From Xestospongia bergquistia (lineage: Eukaryota > Porifera > Demospongiae > Haplosclerida > Petrosiidae): 64,000 nt of DNA. Location of the stretch: assembly GCA_963965975.1 (NCBI GenBank), contig OZ014418.1, positions 1,424,275 through 1,488,274 on the forward strand, read 5' to 3'. Position numbers and translations under genes: made by a program. Positions within the stretch are counted from its first letter, which is position 1; the number at the start of each line of letters is the position of its first letter. Positions 31,084-41,850 of the stretch are shown one piece after another. The notes under the pieces were generated by a model, which was not told where the DNA came from, ran no database searches, and saw only the letters and a list, made by a program, of their open reading frames with translations.

Positions 31084-31953
31084 TTACCATCGTGGTCCTC
31101 CACTACTTGATCTACCTTGATGAGAGGTACCAGAGTTATCAGAAGATTGTTTAGATAATTTCAGTTTATCATCAGTATCTGCTAGTACATTCATCTCAAC
31201 TCTATAAGAAACAAACATCAAGGTAACCAAGGTAACACTGTATCCATAGATATTAACATTAACTTTACATGTCAACATAAATAATCCTTTTCACTACAAA
31301 CATTGGATATAATAGTATGGATCTGATAGTTCTATGGACACAAAGACATTGTCCATTTGGCTTGGCCTACACTTTATCATAGTTAAAATAATCTATGTTT
31401 TGTTCAGCTCCATGTATATGTACCAGGGGGTGGAGCAACATCATAATCATATACCTTGGTCCTGTGTGCCAAATCTTTCCCTCATCATCTACTAGACTGG
31501 TTACTATAGTAACCAGGTAATTACCAGCCGTGGGAAATGTCAATAAGAACTCTCCAATGAAATAATCATTGTTTACTTGAGGAGTACGTTCTAGCTCTTG
31601 TAGTTTTGGTAGCTATGGATACAAGAAATATAAAATACAAACCACATAATGTCTTTCTGAATGTAACATTGTCACTGTAATAATTATGGGTTGGGTCCAA
31701 ATGTCCTTATAATTATTATTATTATTTAATGAGATTATATTTTATAGAGTATTATTAATAGAGTATATTTGCTAGTTATTAATTACCTTAAATGATGAGT
31801 CAAATAATTTATTAACTTTAGGCATAACTTGAATAAAGACTGACTTAGGACTACGATATATTCCTATAATATAAATTGACATGTATACAGACAAACTACA
31901 ATACATATACATAATATATACATACATATATATACATATATATACATACATAC

Positions 31954-32003
<50 letters not shown>

Positions 32004-32304
32004 CTCTGTTTATATTACAATCATGCAATATACTTTTTCCAGAATGTTCTATCACTCCTTCTACTTTTAATGCCAAATGTGATCCTAAAGAAACATGGAC
32101 TGGTTGACCAATAACAGGTGGAGTAGGTGAGATGACAAGCTATAATATACAACACATGGAAGTCACATGATAATCACATGGTGAGGATGTTTCAGACCTG
32201 AACAGATGTAGACTGAAAGGAGACAAAAAATGATGGAGGAAGAATTAGAGGTACATCTACTAAAGCTACTGCACATTCTTCTATTACAACAAGGTGCTAT
32301 GAGA

Positions 32305-32343
<39 letters not shown>

Positions 32344-35300
32344 ATTACAAATAATCAAGTTTTTTTACTTACATCTAGAGAGAATGATTGTGTCTTAAGT
32401 CTTACAGCTGCAGACTAGAATGAGGCAGTTAGTGTGAATAGAGTTAACATGTATAATGATTAACTCAAGTGTATGAGTGGGACATTCAATTATACATCAA
32501 CAAAGGCTGTACATACCTGTCCTTTAGAAAGTATTTGATTGCAGGCTCTGCCTAACATGAATTCAGTAGTAAAGTTTTCTGTTGCCTCTAGTGTCACTGG
32601 AGCAGATGGGAAGATTGGTGTTCCAGCTGGAACAGGACTACACAGGAAGACCATGTAATTCACAATGTATGTGTGTGTGAGCTAACCTAAACAGAGGTTT
32701 ATGTGGAGAAATGAGTGAAGACACAATATTAGCTAACAGAGAACATGATTGTTGTAGACTGTTAATAACAAGTTATTAAGGAATTATTAATACTAATATT
32801 AATAATTAATATTAAAATTAATATAGCTAATTGTTGGAGACATTGATCCTTATAATGATATCAATGAACTGATGAGGTATCATCTAAAAAGACATCTACA
32901 TTACTGGACTCTTATTATGAGAGATTTAATTTATTATCTAGTTAGATTACAGCTGCATGTTATGTGCATTTAAATACTTATTAAATATCACAGAGAACTG
33001 CTTGCAAGCACCAGTACCTACTACAATTAAGTTTCTTTATATACATAGTTATAATACACAACACACATTCAATATTATGAGGATACAGTTGTATGTAGCT
33101 AAGAGTGACTGGATCAGCATCAAAAAGAGACTGAGACAGGTCAGAGAAAGACTTAGAAACAGAATGAAGCCGAGCAACTGCTTCTTTGAACTAAAGTGTA
33201 GGGAGAAACAATAATGGCATATGTATTAAAACTAGGACTAGAGACCTTGCTAAGTATCATAGCAGTTGTTGTTGTTGTGGGTGGGGAGATATACTCATGA
33301 GTAATACAGAGAGAGATTAATTGAGCATATGAATCTAACAAAGCAGCTGTACATGATAAGAAATGAGTGTGGAGAGAACTAGATTGTCCTGATCCCTGAA
33401 GTAAAATATGAATGAATGATTGGATGGGTGGATGGATGGATGGTGGGTGATTGAACAAACTCTTACCTTTACAAGCAATGTACAATCATATAGAAGAGAG
33501 GAAGCAGAATAAAGAGATGTTACTAATTTTCCTGAATCAGGGACTGCCTTAGCTAAAAGATTATGAGCTTGAGAGAATTGTTGTAATGTTTGCAGCCATT
33601 TTTTATATTTTAAATCAGTTATCTATGTATGTGGTGTGTGTGAGTTAGAGAGAAAGAGACATAGAGTGAGAGAGAGAGAGATAAAGAGAGATAAATCTGT
33701 CAAAATCGTCCATATGCATACTAACCATACTGTCAAGTTCTTTGTAAATAACTTCAGCAAAACTATGAAACCCCTACAACATAGAGACTGAATTATCAAA
33801 TAATCACATTAAGAACTAACAATTTGTGAAGCTTGTCTAGCTATTTTGTAATCTTGCCAAAACCTATCTTCATTTTGTTGTTGCTGCCATAGATGAGAGT
33901 GCAGCAATGATTGAACATCAGTAACAAATGATTTATACTGAGGACTGTAATAAGTCCCTCTATGGACCTCAAACAACATAGTACTCAATGGTAGCTAAAG
34001 AAGAAGACAATAAACATTACCAGTGACACAGTTAGCTCATTGCACTAACCAACATGTCACTGTGACTGTTCTGTAACAATTTCATTAAGTGCTTTGTAAT
34101 GGAGATATACATACTAGATTGTGCTTCTTCTCCAACTACAGCAGTAATAGCTTTACACAGAGCAGTGTAACAATCAGCTAAAAAGATGTTAATAGAAACT
34201 GATATATTGGTCTTCCAGTCCATCCATTCATGATTGATCAATCCATCCATCCATCTATCCATGCATCCATTTATCCATACATCCATTTATCCATCCATCC
34301 ATCCATCCATCCATCCATCTATCTATCCAATTAATTCACCAGGAATTATCATAATTTGTGAGATCAAAACTTCTAAAACATCTTCTTTTAAAGAAGACTT
34401 TTTTGACAACTTTATCAAACTGAAGAGAAGAACCTAATATTAAAATCAAACAAAGACTTAACAAACTAATATAACAAATATTTACTAACCTTTATAGCAT
34501 ATATATTGTCCTTTCGTTTAGTACCATTATGAATTAGGAACAATTCTACTGTTTGGTCCATAAGATCACTAACTTCTTCATTGTTCTCTTCAGAAGGTGT
34601 GGTCATACTCTCGAGTTTTATATTACAACAGGTAGAGAGAGCATAAGCAGCAACCACCGAGCATCTTGCAAAACAGAGCCTTCGTAAAGAGTCTAACAAA
34701 AATTATAAATTGGTATTGTTTTTCCTATCTTCTATCTCTTTTGCCTGCCTCTCTCTCTCTCTCTATCTCTCAAACACACACATACTCTCACACAAACCTG
34801 CCAGAGATATCATTTGTTGAACTGCTAAAGATGTTGATAGCTTATACAATATTTTACAACCCAACTCTTTCTCAGAAATATAATCTGCATCATCAGCAAT
34901 CTTTATAGTAGTCTGATAAAAGAGAGACCTAACAATTAATACAAGTAAAGTACAATTACTAACCTCAATATTATTAATATCCCAACATTGAGGAGTTTTT
35001 ACTGCTAATTCAAACAGTCCTTTCAATGCTTCTCTTCGTACAAGTTTACGACATTCTTGTCCAGCGTAGTCAAGTAATAAAGTGATCTTAAGAGTACAAT
35101 TAAATTATTAACTCTTTTCAGAAGTAATTTATAACTAGTAATAATTAGTGTTAGTTATTAAGTGTATTCATTATCTATACGAGATCTATTGTACCTGATC
35201 TGGAACATGTACTAGAGTTGATATAGCCAGTTCAGTCAATGTCCATAGTACCACAGTTACAAATGTAAGTGCTGGATGAGATTCAAGTAATTGGAGACAA

Positions 35301-37336
35301 ACATTACGAACCTTGAAATAAAAATGTATAGAATGTAATATATTGTTAACTTTACTGACTTGAGTTGAAAGGGTTAAATTATGATTCATTCTCTTTAAAA
35401 CTTGAATCACTTTCAGTTTCATATCAGGAGGTGTTTTAAGACCTACCAATAAACAAACAAACACAATAACATTACTACTAATAAAACATTATATATACCT
35501 TGTACCATAACAGTCATTTTCTCATAGACTCCAGTAGCAAAAGTACTATAATAATACAATATACACTATAGCTAATAATAGTATTCAATACAACTACAAT
35601 GTAACTATTGTCATGAAATATTATTAACTATTATCATAGTTATGCTACAGTTCTGTCTATAAAATGTTTAAACTTTTAGTATTCAACACAATTCTTATAG
35701 ATAGATTTTCTATAATATATGAGATCACAATGTAATAATAGAAATACTTTATCATGAAAAAACAAAACAGAACTATAGTGATCATGTATGACATACCTGG
35801 AGTATTGACAGAGGGCATCAGTTGCTAATATGGCTGCCTCTACTTCCACCTGATCATTGGACTCCAATCCTCGCCAAATACTAACATTACATAAATATAG
35901 TTTATAACGACCACACTTCCTAACTCACCTGTGATGAACTGACTTCTTTTCTGCTATCAGAGTAGCAATAGCTGCAAATAACCTAGTATTGTTAATATTA
36001 TTAACTAGTGTTGTTAATATCATTAACTAGTGTTGTTAATATTATTAACTAGTATAGTTAATATTCTTAGCTAGTGTTGTTAATATCATTAACTAGTGTT
36101 GTTAATATTATTAACTAGTATAGTTAATATTCTTAGCTAGTGTTGTTAATATCATTAACTAGTGTTGTTAATATTATTAACTAGTATTGTTAATATTCTT
36201 AGCTAGTGTTGTTAATATTATTAACTAGTGTTGTTAATATTATTAACTAGTATTGTTAATATTCTTAGCTAGTGTTGTTAATATCATTAACTAGTGTTGT
36301 TAATATTATTAACTAGTATTGTTAATATTCTTAGCTAGTGTTGTTAATATTATTAACTAGTGTTGTTAATATTATTAACTAGTATTGTTAATATTATTAA
36401 CTAGTATTCTTAATATTATTAACTAGTATTGTTAATATTATTAACCAGTATTGTTAATATTATTATAAATTAACATGATAATCAGTATTATATGACTGTA
36501 CTGTCATAAATTAAGTTAATTTTGTAGTTATTTAATTTTTATGAAGGCTGTAATTTTCAAAAAGTTATTGTGTATAAACATTTAACTTGTGCATTTTATT
36601 ATGATGGACTCGTAGCTTTTCAAAAAAAACTAACTTCTGTGCAAATTTAAAACACGATAATTTTTGTGATTGAAATATAGACAATTTATAATGCAACAGT
36701 AGTGTCATGAACATGAATATTATTAACTAGTGTCAAAATGTTTAAATGTTATGTTAAATATAATACATGTATATAGAGCAATACACACATAGTATGTATT
36801 TTTACTACTTACCTTAATGTAATGGCTCTAGCAATAGGGTCATTACTGTGAATGACGGAATAAATACGTCGAAAGAACTCTTCAGTACTTGTGATTTTGT
36901 TAAGATGTTTTTCTGTGACTTGTACAACTTTGAGAATATTTAAACGTAGAAGATTACTCCTGGAAAAAATAAAAAACCCTGATACTAAAAATCAGAAAAG
37001 TTAATATGAGATTCTGAATCTTGAAATTGAAAATTCCATACCCAGTCCTGAAAACGTCAGCTAATTTGAGAAATGCTACATTAATGAGTATGGGAAATGG
37101 AAACTGGTCCATTAATCCTGGGAAACGGACTATGGCCTCACATTGCTCACCAGGACGAGGAGACTTCAATCCTTTGAGAGGGAAACAAAAAATTAGAAGT
37201 AGTACAATCAATGTCTTGCTTGCCTCTACAAACATGTATCAATATCTATAATACCTTTATCAACCTCTAATAAAGCAATATTAGCTTCTTGTCTAATGTC
37301 ACTTGTAATACTTTCAGCAGTGGTAATAGCTGCCAT
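31084..37336 (-). CDS. INTS7: Integrator complex subunit 7
   Basis: Multi-exon minus-strand gene from ATG (37336-37334, MAAITTAES) to the TAA at 31086-31084. INTS7 is a HEAT/ARM-repeat subunit of the Integrator complex, which cleaves snRNA 3' ends and attenuates Pol II elongation in the nucleus. Exon translations run parallel to human INTS7: ANIALLEVDKG, GEQCEAIVRFPGLMDQFPFP (37170-37041), AFLKLADVFRTG, RRIYSVIHSNDPIARAITLR (near 36814), NDQVEVEAAILATDALCQYS (35860), the Cys-rich helices around 34700, and the C-terminal LALKVEGVIEHSGK (32100), NNDYFIGEFLLTFPTAGNY and GKIWHTGPR (31450). The C-terminal tail is Ser/Gly-rich (QGRSSSGGPRW). Introns are short except the satellite-filled one at 35990-36813. 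I did not fix every exon boundary. Confidence 0.9.
31905..32002. repeat. (TA/CATA)n microsatellite in an INTS7 intron
   Basis: About 95 bp of TATACATA grading into TATATATA, ending upstream of the exon that encodes LALKVEGVIEHSG. Confidence 0.85.
32304..32341 (-). repeat. (GA)n, pyrimidine tract of an INTS7 acceptor
   Basis: On the minus strand this reads CTCTCTCTCC followed by TTCTCATAG and then coding sequence beginning CACCTTGTTG. It is the same arrangement as in KNTC1 and WDR26. Confidence 0.7.
35988..36470. repeat. 22-bp satellite with higher-order structure in an INTS7 intron
   Basis: More than 20 copies of (A/G)(T/G)TAACTAGTGTTGTTAATAT-like units. Variants (TTCTTAGCTAG, ATCATTAACTAG, ATTATTAACTAG) recur in a fixed order over much of the array, giving a 66-bp higher-order period. 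Confidence 0.9.
36471..36813. other. Remainder of the INTS7 satellite intron
   Basis: AT-rich sequence between the satellite and the exon that ends at 36814; nothing recognised. Confidence 0.5.
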
Positions 37337-37730
37337 GCCTTTAAGTATCCGAGGGATATGACACGGACAGATTTTGTATACGTGATTTCGAAATCCCAGT
37401 ATATTTATGAAATTTCCTGAGATTTCCAAAAGATTGCCTGGTGCTATACTAAGAGAACACCATTTGTTCTCTTCTCATTCCTCCTTTGTTCATGCCATTT
37501 TGATTATTAGCGGGCAGTGCAGGAAAATAGACCAGATGATTTGAATATATATTAATTTGTTTCTACAAAGAGTATTCAAAGTAATTGGCTGATTAAATCA
37601 TCAGCTCCTATAGCTATATTAGTCAGTTTATTTATAATATATATTGTGTTAATATAATGCTCCTCTATAAAGAGTATTGGATAGTCATGGGACAAGAAAA
37701 TGGCTGTCCTTGGAGGATGGTTCTATGAAT
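37337..37730. promoter_or_regulatory. Upstream region of INTS7
   Basis: Upstream of the INTS7 ATG (minus strand). It includes a palindromic AGAGAACACCATTTGTTCTCT at about 37450 (AGAGAACA paired with TGTTCTCT around a 5-nt centre) that could be a regulatory or structural site. The INTS7 promoter must lie here. Confidence 0.4.
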
Positions 37731-37848
37731 AACACTACAAAGATATAGATGAAAGTTGACCAAATACATAGACTCCAATATCATATGTATTGCCAAATGA
37801 ACGAAGCATTGGATAGATCTCATCACCATTACTTAGAACAAATATCAC

Positions 37849-38177
37849 CTAATAAGGAATATTGTGCCCTAAGTCCTTATATACATAGTGTTCTACGTTT
37901 TTCTTTGCTGTTGGATTATTAAAGATGTAATAAATTCTCAACATTTTAGCTAAAACTGGTCCAAAGGATAAAGTAATTCCAACAATTAATGCCCAAATAT
38001 AAGCCTAATCAAAATAAAACAGAACTTGTAACTTATCAATGAATATGTGCTTACTGTACAAGATAATGTCACATATACATCATTCTGAGAAGCATTAATA
38101 GCAAAGAATGTTGAACAGTACAGTATGATTATTCCAACTGCAATAAAATAGTTCAAGTTTGGAGTAGTTTTATAAAA
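37849..38177 (-). pseudogene. GABA-B-receptor-like transmembrane fragment (class C GPCR)
   Basis: Two minus-strand exons, 38177-38055 and 38004-37849, join in frame across GT-AG splice sites. They encode about 92 residues resembling TM2, the second extracellular stretch and TM3 of GABA-B-type receptors: TTPNLNYFIAVGIIILYCST, then LSCT, then AYIWALIVGITLSFGPVLAK and MLRIYYIFNNPTAKK. The frame stops at HNIPY-stop (37849-37851). No ligand-binding domain and no TM4-7 can be read next to it, and the 5' side is cut off by ATCC repeats and the DRC4 fragment. It looks like a broken segmental copy. A further open stretch at 37848-37730 (VIFVLSNGDEIYPMLRSFG) might be another exon, but I cannot assign it. 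Confidence 0.65.
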
Positions 38178-38265
38178 CTAGAAAATAAATGAGATATATT
38201 TTTGTAACATCAAATTATCCCATCCATCTATTCATCCATTCATTTATCTGATTATGCATCTATCT

Positions 38266-38667
38266 CAATTGAACGAAGTGCTAGCTTCTTCCAATCTTGA
38301 TCCATCAGCAGTGACTATGGTGACTAGAAAACTTGAGGTACAAGGTTTCACATAGCATCCTCAAACATACTCTCTTTCTCTCTCTCTTCCTATTTCTCAG
38401 GATGTCTTGGACTCCAAAAATGGTGTTATTCGTGACTTACAATAATGAACTAGCTCGAGTTTGCAAGGTACATTTACAAATTTAAGACGCTATTATTGTT
38501 AATATTATTACGTAAAGGCTCATAATGATCTTATCAAAACCTATGAAGCTAAACTCTCAAGTTTTGGAGTCCCTGTTGAAGAGTTGGGTTTCAAGCCTCT
38601 GCAAAGTGCAGTGGCTGGTCAGACTTTGGGCCAAGGACCAGCTGGTCTGGTAGCACCGCCTTCATAA
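38266..38667 (+). pseudogene. GAS8: DRC4/GAS8 3'-terminal fragment with a frameshift
   Basis: Three plus-strand exons (38266-38337, 38401-38466, 38518-38667) match the C-terminus of DRC4/GAS8, a nexin-dynein regulatory complex subunit of motile cilia: [52 protein letters not shown], then [11 protein letters not shown] and [12 protein letters not shown] to a stop. Both introns are retained, so this is a genomic and not a processed copy. Around 38441-38446 the sequence CAATAATGAAC has one base too many for the conserved Q-Y-E-L reading, giving an immediate stop. No upstream DRC4 exons are present. It is a decayed partial duplicate; an intact gene is expected elsewhere. Confidence 0.8.
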
Positions 38668-38670
38668 GAG

Positions 38671-38929
38671 AATGTCCCTGTAATATATTCTTAATGACTG
38701 TGGAGTGTATTTTGTTATTAACAATGCTAAGTATCATTATTAATTCCATTTCATATTAAAGTATGGTTTTCTTTGCAGGCTACTTAAACATTTTCCTCTT
38801 AAACCTTAAATTTGTATGGATGGGCCTGGCTTAACATTCTATATTATTTTACATTTAAAACTGGCCAGTTCCAGTAATTTAAATAGATTTTTTAAAAACA
38901 AAAATATGTAAATAGATTATGAAAAAAAA
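38671..38929. other. AT-rich spacer downstream of the DRC4 fragment
   Basis: May include the 3' flank of the duplicated DRC4 segment. Nothing else recognised. Confidence 0.5.
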
Positions 38930-39300
38930 TCCTTGTGTGTTGCCCAAACGATTCCTACTCGCTCACCCACTCAGGCTTCCACTTAGGCTCCAGGATTCCC
39001 TGCTATTGCTAGCTGGGACCGCCACCTGGCTTGGTAACCCTCGTCCGAAGACGAGGTAATCCTGGCTGGAGCATCGCCCTAACTTAAAACCAGCCGTACG
39101 GGATTCCAGCTCTTAGGGAATGTCGCATTCAGGAACCGGGAACTACAAATACACCAGCCTCATCTCGTTTAAAGGGAGACTACCAGCCCTATCCTAGTCG
39201 GCCTTTCGGATACTCCGTAGAGTATGCTGGTAACCATCTCAGAGGTCTGATGCATTGCAGAACGCTGGCCCACAACACACTGGCACTCATGACTGTTTTA
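38930..39300 (-). ncRNA. GC-rich structured island, candidate Pol III RNA or SINE
   Basis: A sharply GC-richer block in AT-rich DNA without an open frame. On the minus strand it contains stable hairpins: 39056-39039 (CCTCGTC, TTCG loop, GACGAGG); 39225-39210 (ATACTC, TACG loop, GAGTAT), itself enclosed by a 7-bp stem (39232-39226 with 39187-39181); and 39095-39064 (CCAGCC/GGCTGG). An 8-bp pairing of 39065-39058 with 38997-38990 encloses the first hairpin. Both tetraloops are of the UNCG class with a C-G closing pair only on the minus strand. A run of eight T (38939-38932, minus strand) follows, as a Pol III terminator would. I do not recognise the family; it could be a SINE or a decayed RNA gene. 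Confidence 0.45.
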
Positions 39301-39599
39301 ATTTCTTTTTATATGTACGTCAGATTTTTCCTTCATGCTCTTGTGGGGCGCGTCGATCAGCGCTATGAATCTCATTAACGATAGTTCTAAATCGATGGAG
39401 TAGGAATGAACTGAAACTATATTTTAAAGGTCAGGAATAAAAACTAGTCTTATTTAAACAAACTAGAACAATACTAATCCTATTAATTTTTTATATTAAG
39501 CCACTCACAATTCAAATTACATGTTTACACTACATCAAATGCTAAGCTATCACATTCAAAATGTTTTAAAAAGGAGACATTTTAAACATCATCTAACTT
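39301..39599. other. Spacer between the structured island and the repeat array
   Basis: Begins with a short GC-richer stretch (GGGGCGCGTCGATCAGCGC, about 39345-39363) that may belong to the island; otherwise AT-rich. No gene seen. Confidence 0.4.
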
Positions 39600-40670
39600 C
39601 TACTTTTTTTATGAAGTTAGCTATATAGGTCCTTGTTAAGTGACATTATTATTACTGCTCAAAAGCGTTGCATTTCATATTTAAAAATATTTATATAATG
39701 GCCTTTGTTCTACTAATAAATGTACATGTAAATTAAAGAATCTGTTTAGTTTTTTACAGACTTTGACATCATTTCTGAACACAAACAATTACTCTATTTA
39801 ACAAGGACCTATATAGCTAACTTCTTAAAAAATTTGAAGTGATTTCGGTACCTATCATCTTCGCTCATTTTTAGCTCAATACCATGGACCAAAAGTTTAA
39901 AAATTGAGAATTTGGTCCATGTCATCAAATTGCTTAAATTTTTTTGTGGAGTTAGCTCTATAGGTCTTTGTTAAGTGGCATTAATATTACTGCTCTAAAA
40001 TGGTGCGTTTCATATTTCAAAATATTTATATAATGGCCTTTGTTCTACTAATAAATGTACATATAAAATAAAGAATCTGTTTAGTTTTTTACAGACTTTG
40101 ACATCATTTCTGAACACAGAAAATTACTGTACTTAACAAGGACTTATATAGCTAACTTCATAAAAACTTTGAAGTGATTTTGCTACCTATCATCTTAGGC
40201 CAAATTTTGACTCAAAACCCCAGGTCTGGAGCCAAAAATTGAAATTTGGTCCATGTCGCCAAATCATTTGAAATTTTTTATGAAGTTAGGTATATAGATT
40301 CTTATGAAGTGACATTAGTATTACTGCTCTAAAATGTTGCATTACATATTTAAAAATATTTATGAAGTTAGGTATATAGATTCTTATGAAGTGACATTAG
40401 TATTACTGCTCTAAAATGTTGCATTACATATTTAAAAATATTTATATAATGGCCTTTGTTCTACTAATAAATGTACATGTGAATTAAAGAATCTGTTTTT
40501 TTTACAGACTTTAACAACATTTCTGAACACAAACAATTACTCTACCTACAAGGACCTGTATAGCTAACTTCATAAAAATTTGAAGTAGTTTCACTACCTA
40601 TCATCTTAGCCCATGTTTTAGCTAGCTTAATATCGTGGACCAAAAGGTTAAAAACTGAGACTATTGACCT
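39600..40670. repeat. Tandem array of ~340-bp units, each with inverted ends
   Basis: Three units (starting about 39610, 39950 and 40280). Each opens with ATGAAGTTAGCTATATAGGT and closes about 210 bp later with its complement (CCTATATAGCTAACTTC). A linker follows that itself folds (TGGACCAAAA against TTTGGTCCA). Inside all units is AATATTTATATAATGGCC. The third unit carries an additional ~83-bp direct duplication (40278-40445). No coding capacity. Confidence 0.9.
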
Positions 40671-40913
40671 GGGATTGTCAAGTTCTTTTTCAGATTAAAT
40701 TTTCACACTTAAATTTGTCTCTAAAAGTATTAATATTGCTAATCTTGTTAAAAATTTATTGAAACTATTTCTTTCTATATAATTTGTGAAAATTGTTCTT
40801 TAAATACTTTTAAACTAATTTATTATATATTTTTATACATTTCAAATAAGAAAGTTCAATATCTTCTCAATTCGATGTCTAAGAAAAAAACTAGAGCTAA
40901 AAGAATAATGGAT

Positions 40914-41054
40914 GGTTCTTGGTGTAACTTGACTATGATGACATCATTGTGAAATGACACCATTCACACTACCACTATCAACCTGTCTGACACATAGTGA
41001 TGTCATCATCAGAGTACAAGTTACGTCATAGCACGAGTTACACCAAGAAGGACC
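40914..41054. mobile_element. Short MITE (~140 bp) upstream of CCDC167
   Basis: The ends are inverted: TTCTTGGTGTAACT at about 40916-40929 and AGTTACACCAAGAA at about 41036-41049. A second inner pair, GATGACATCA and GATGTCATCATC, sits towards the middle. There is no frame. It ends about 70 bp before the CCDC167 start codon. Confidence 0.75.
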
Positions 41055-41096
41055 GAACAAATCATCAAATATCCACGTGGGTTGTACTAGTGGGTG

Positions 41097-41121
41097 GAGC
41101 CACTCTTGCCATTATATAAGC
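41097..41121 (+). promoter_or_regulatory. Upstream sequence of CCDC167 with TATATAA-like motif
   Basis: ATTATATAAG at about 41111-41120 directly precedes the ATG at 41122. This is too close for a classical TATA box of this ATG, so transcription probably begins upstream and the motif may be fortuitous. Confidence 0.25.
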
Positions 41122-41674
41122 ATGGCAGGTAGTATGTTCAGAAAAGATGGTACAATTACAAGTCAGGTAAACTTGTTTATCCTACTGTTCTTTTTCCTAT
41201 TGCATGATTTAGATAGAAAAATTAGAGAAAGAGACAGCACGATTTAGGAAACAGCTGCTAGAATACAATCATAGATTGGAAGAAGAATTACCTGACAATG
41301 AAAAGTTAGTAGATATAGTTAGCATATCTTAAAGGGGCAGAAGATAAAGCCAACAATAAGAAACAGTTATTAATTAAACTGTAACATTAATTTGATTGGT
41401 TGACTGATGAAACTATTTATATATAATTACAGACTAACACTAAAAAAAGCAGCTGAAGCATTGGAAGAGGAGATAAGTGATAAAGGTTAGAGAAAAATTA
41501 ATAATATATTATTTCTAAGTTTATTTTTTCTACTTTATAGAGAAAGAACTAACTTATTTGCGAAAGGAAAACAGAAAGACAACCTTGGCTGCCATTTTTA
41601 TCTTCACATTAGTAGTTCTTTTTTATGTGTTCTTCATATCATCTCCAAAACACTCCTCAAAAATTAAGTCATAA
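41122..41674 (+). CDS. CCDC167: CCDC167-like small tail-anchored coiled-coil protein, 107 aa
   Basis: Four exons (41122-41166, 41213-41304, 41433-41485, 41541-41674) sum to 324 nt and join in frame. The N-terminal two thirds form a charged coiled coil (IEKLEKETARFRKQLLEYNH, then LEEEISDKEKEL), followed by the diagnostic LRKENRKTTLAAIF. One membrane helix comes next (about residues 82-100, FIFTLVVLFYVFFI) and a short Ser/Lys tail. Layout and the LR-ENRK motif before the helix match vertebrate CCDC167 (97 aa), an integral membrane protein of unclear function. It converges with DLST, whose stop codon is only 177 bp away. Confidence 0.85.
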
Positions 41675-41850
41675 TATTTACAACCTCTCCAAAACTTGAG
41701 AAAAATTATATATGTATATCTGTTAAGATAATACTGTATTATAAAGAATGGGAACTTGTATAGAATATAACAATTTACTAGTTAATTGACCATTACTTTG
41801 GCCACACCCTATCATTGTTAAATAATAAACTAGTTTAAACACAAAACCTG

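Noticed and set aside
34234-34437. Plus-strand frame rich in Ile-His-Pro-Ser
   Set aside because: It arises from (ATCC)n repeats in an INTS7 intron.
38930-39300. Fragment of 18S/28S or 5S rRNA, or a tRNA
   Set aside because: No stretch matched rRNA signatures I know, and no tRNA A/B boxes or cloverleaf could be found. I kept it only as an unassigned structured RNA candidate.
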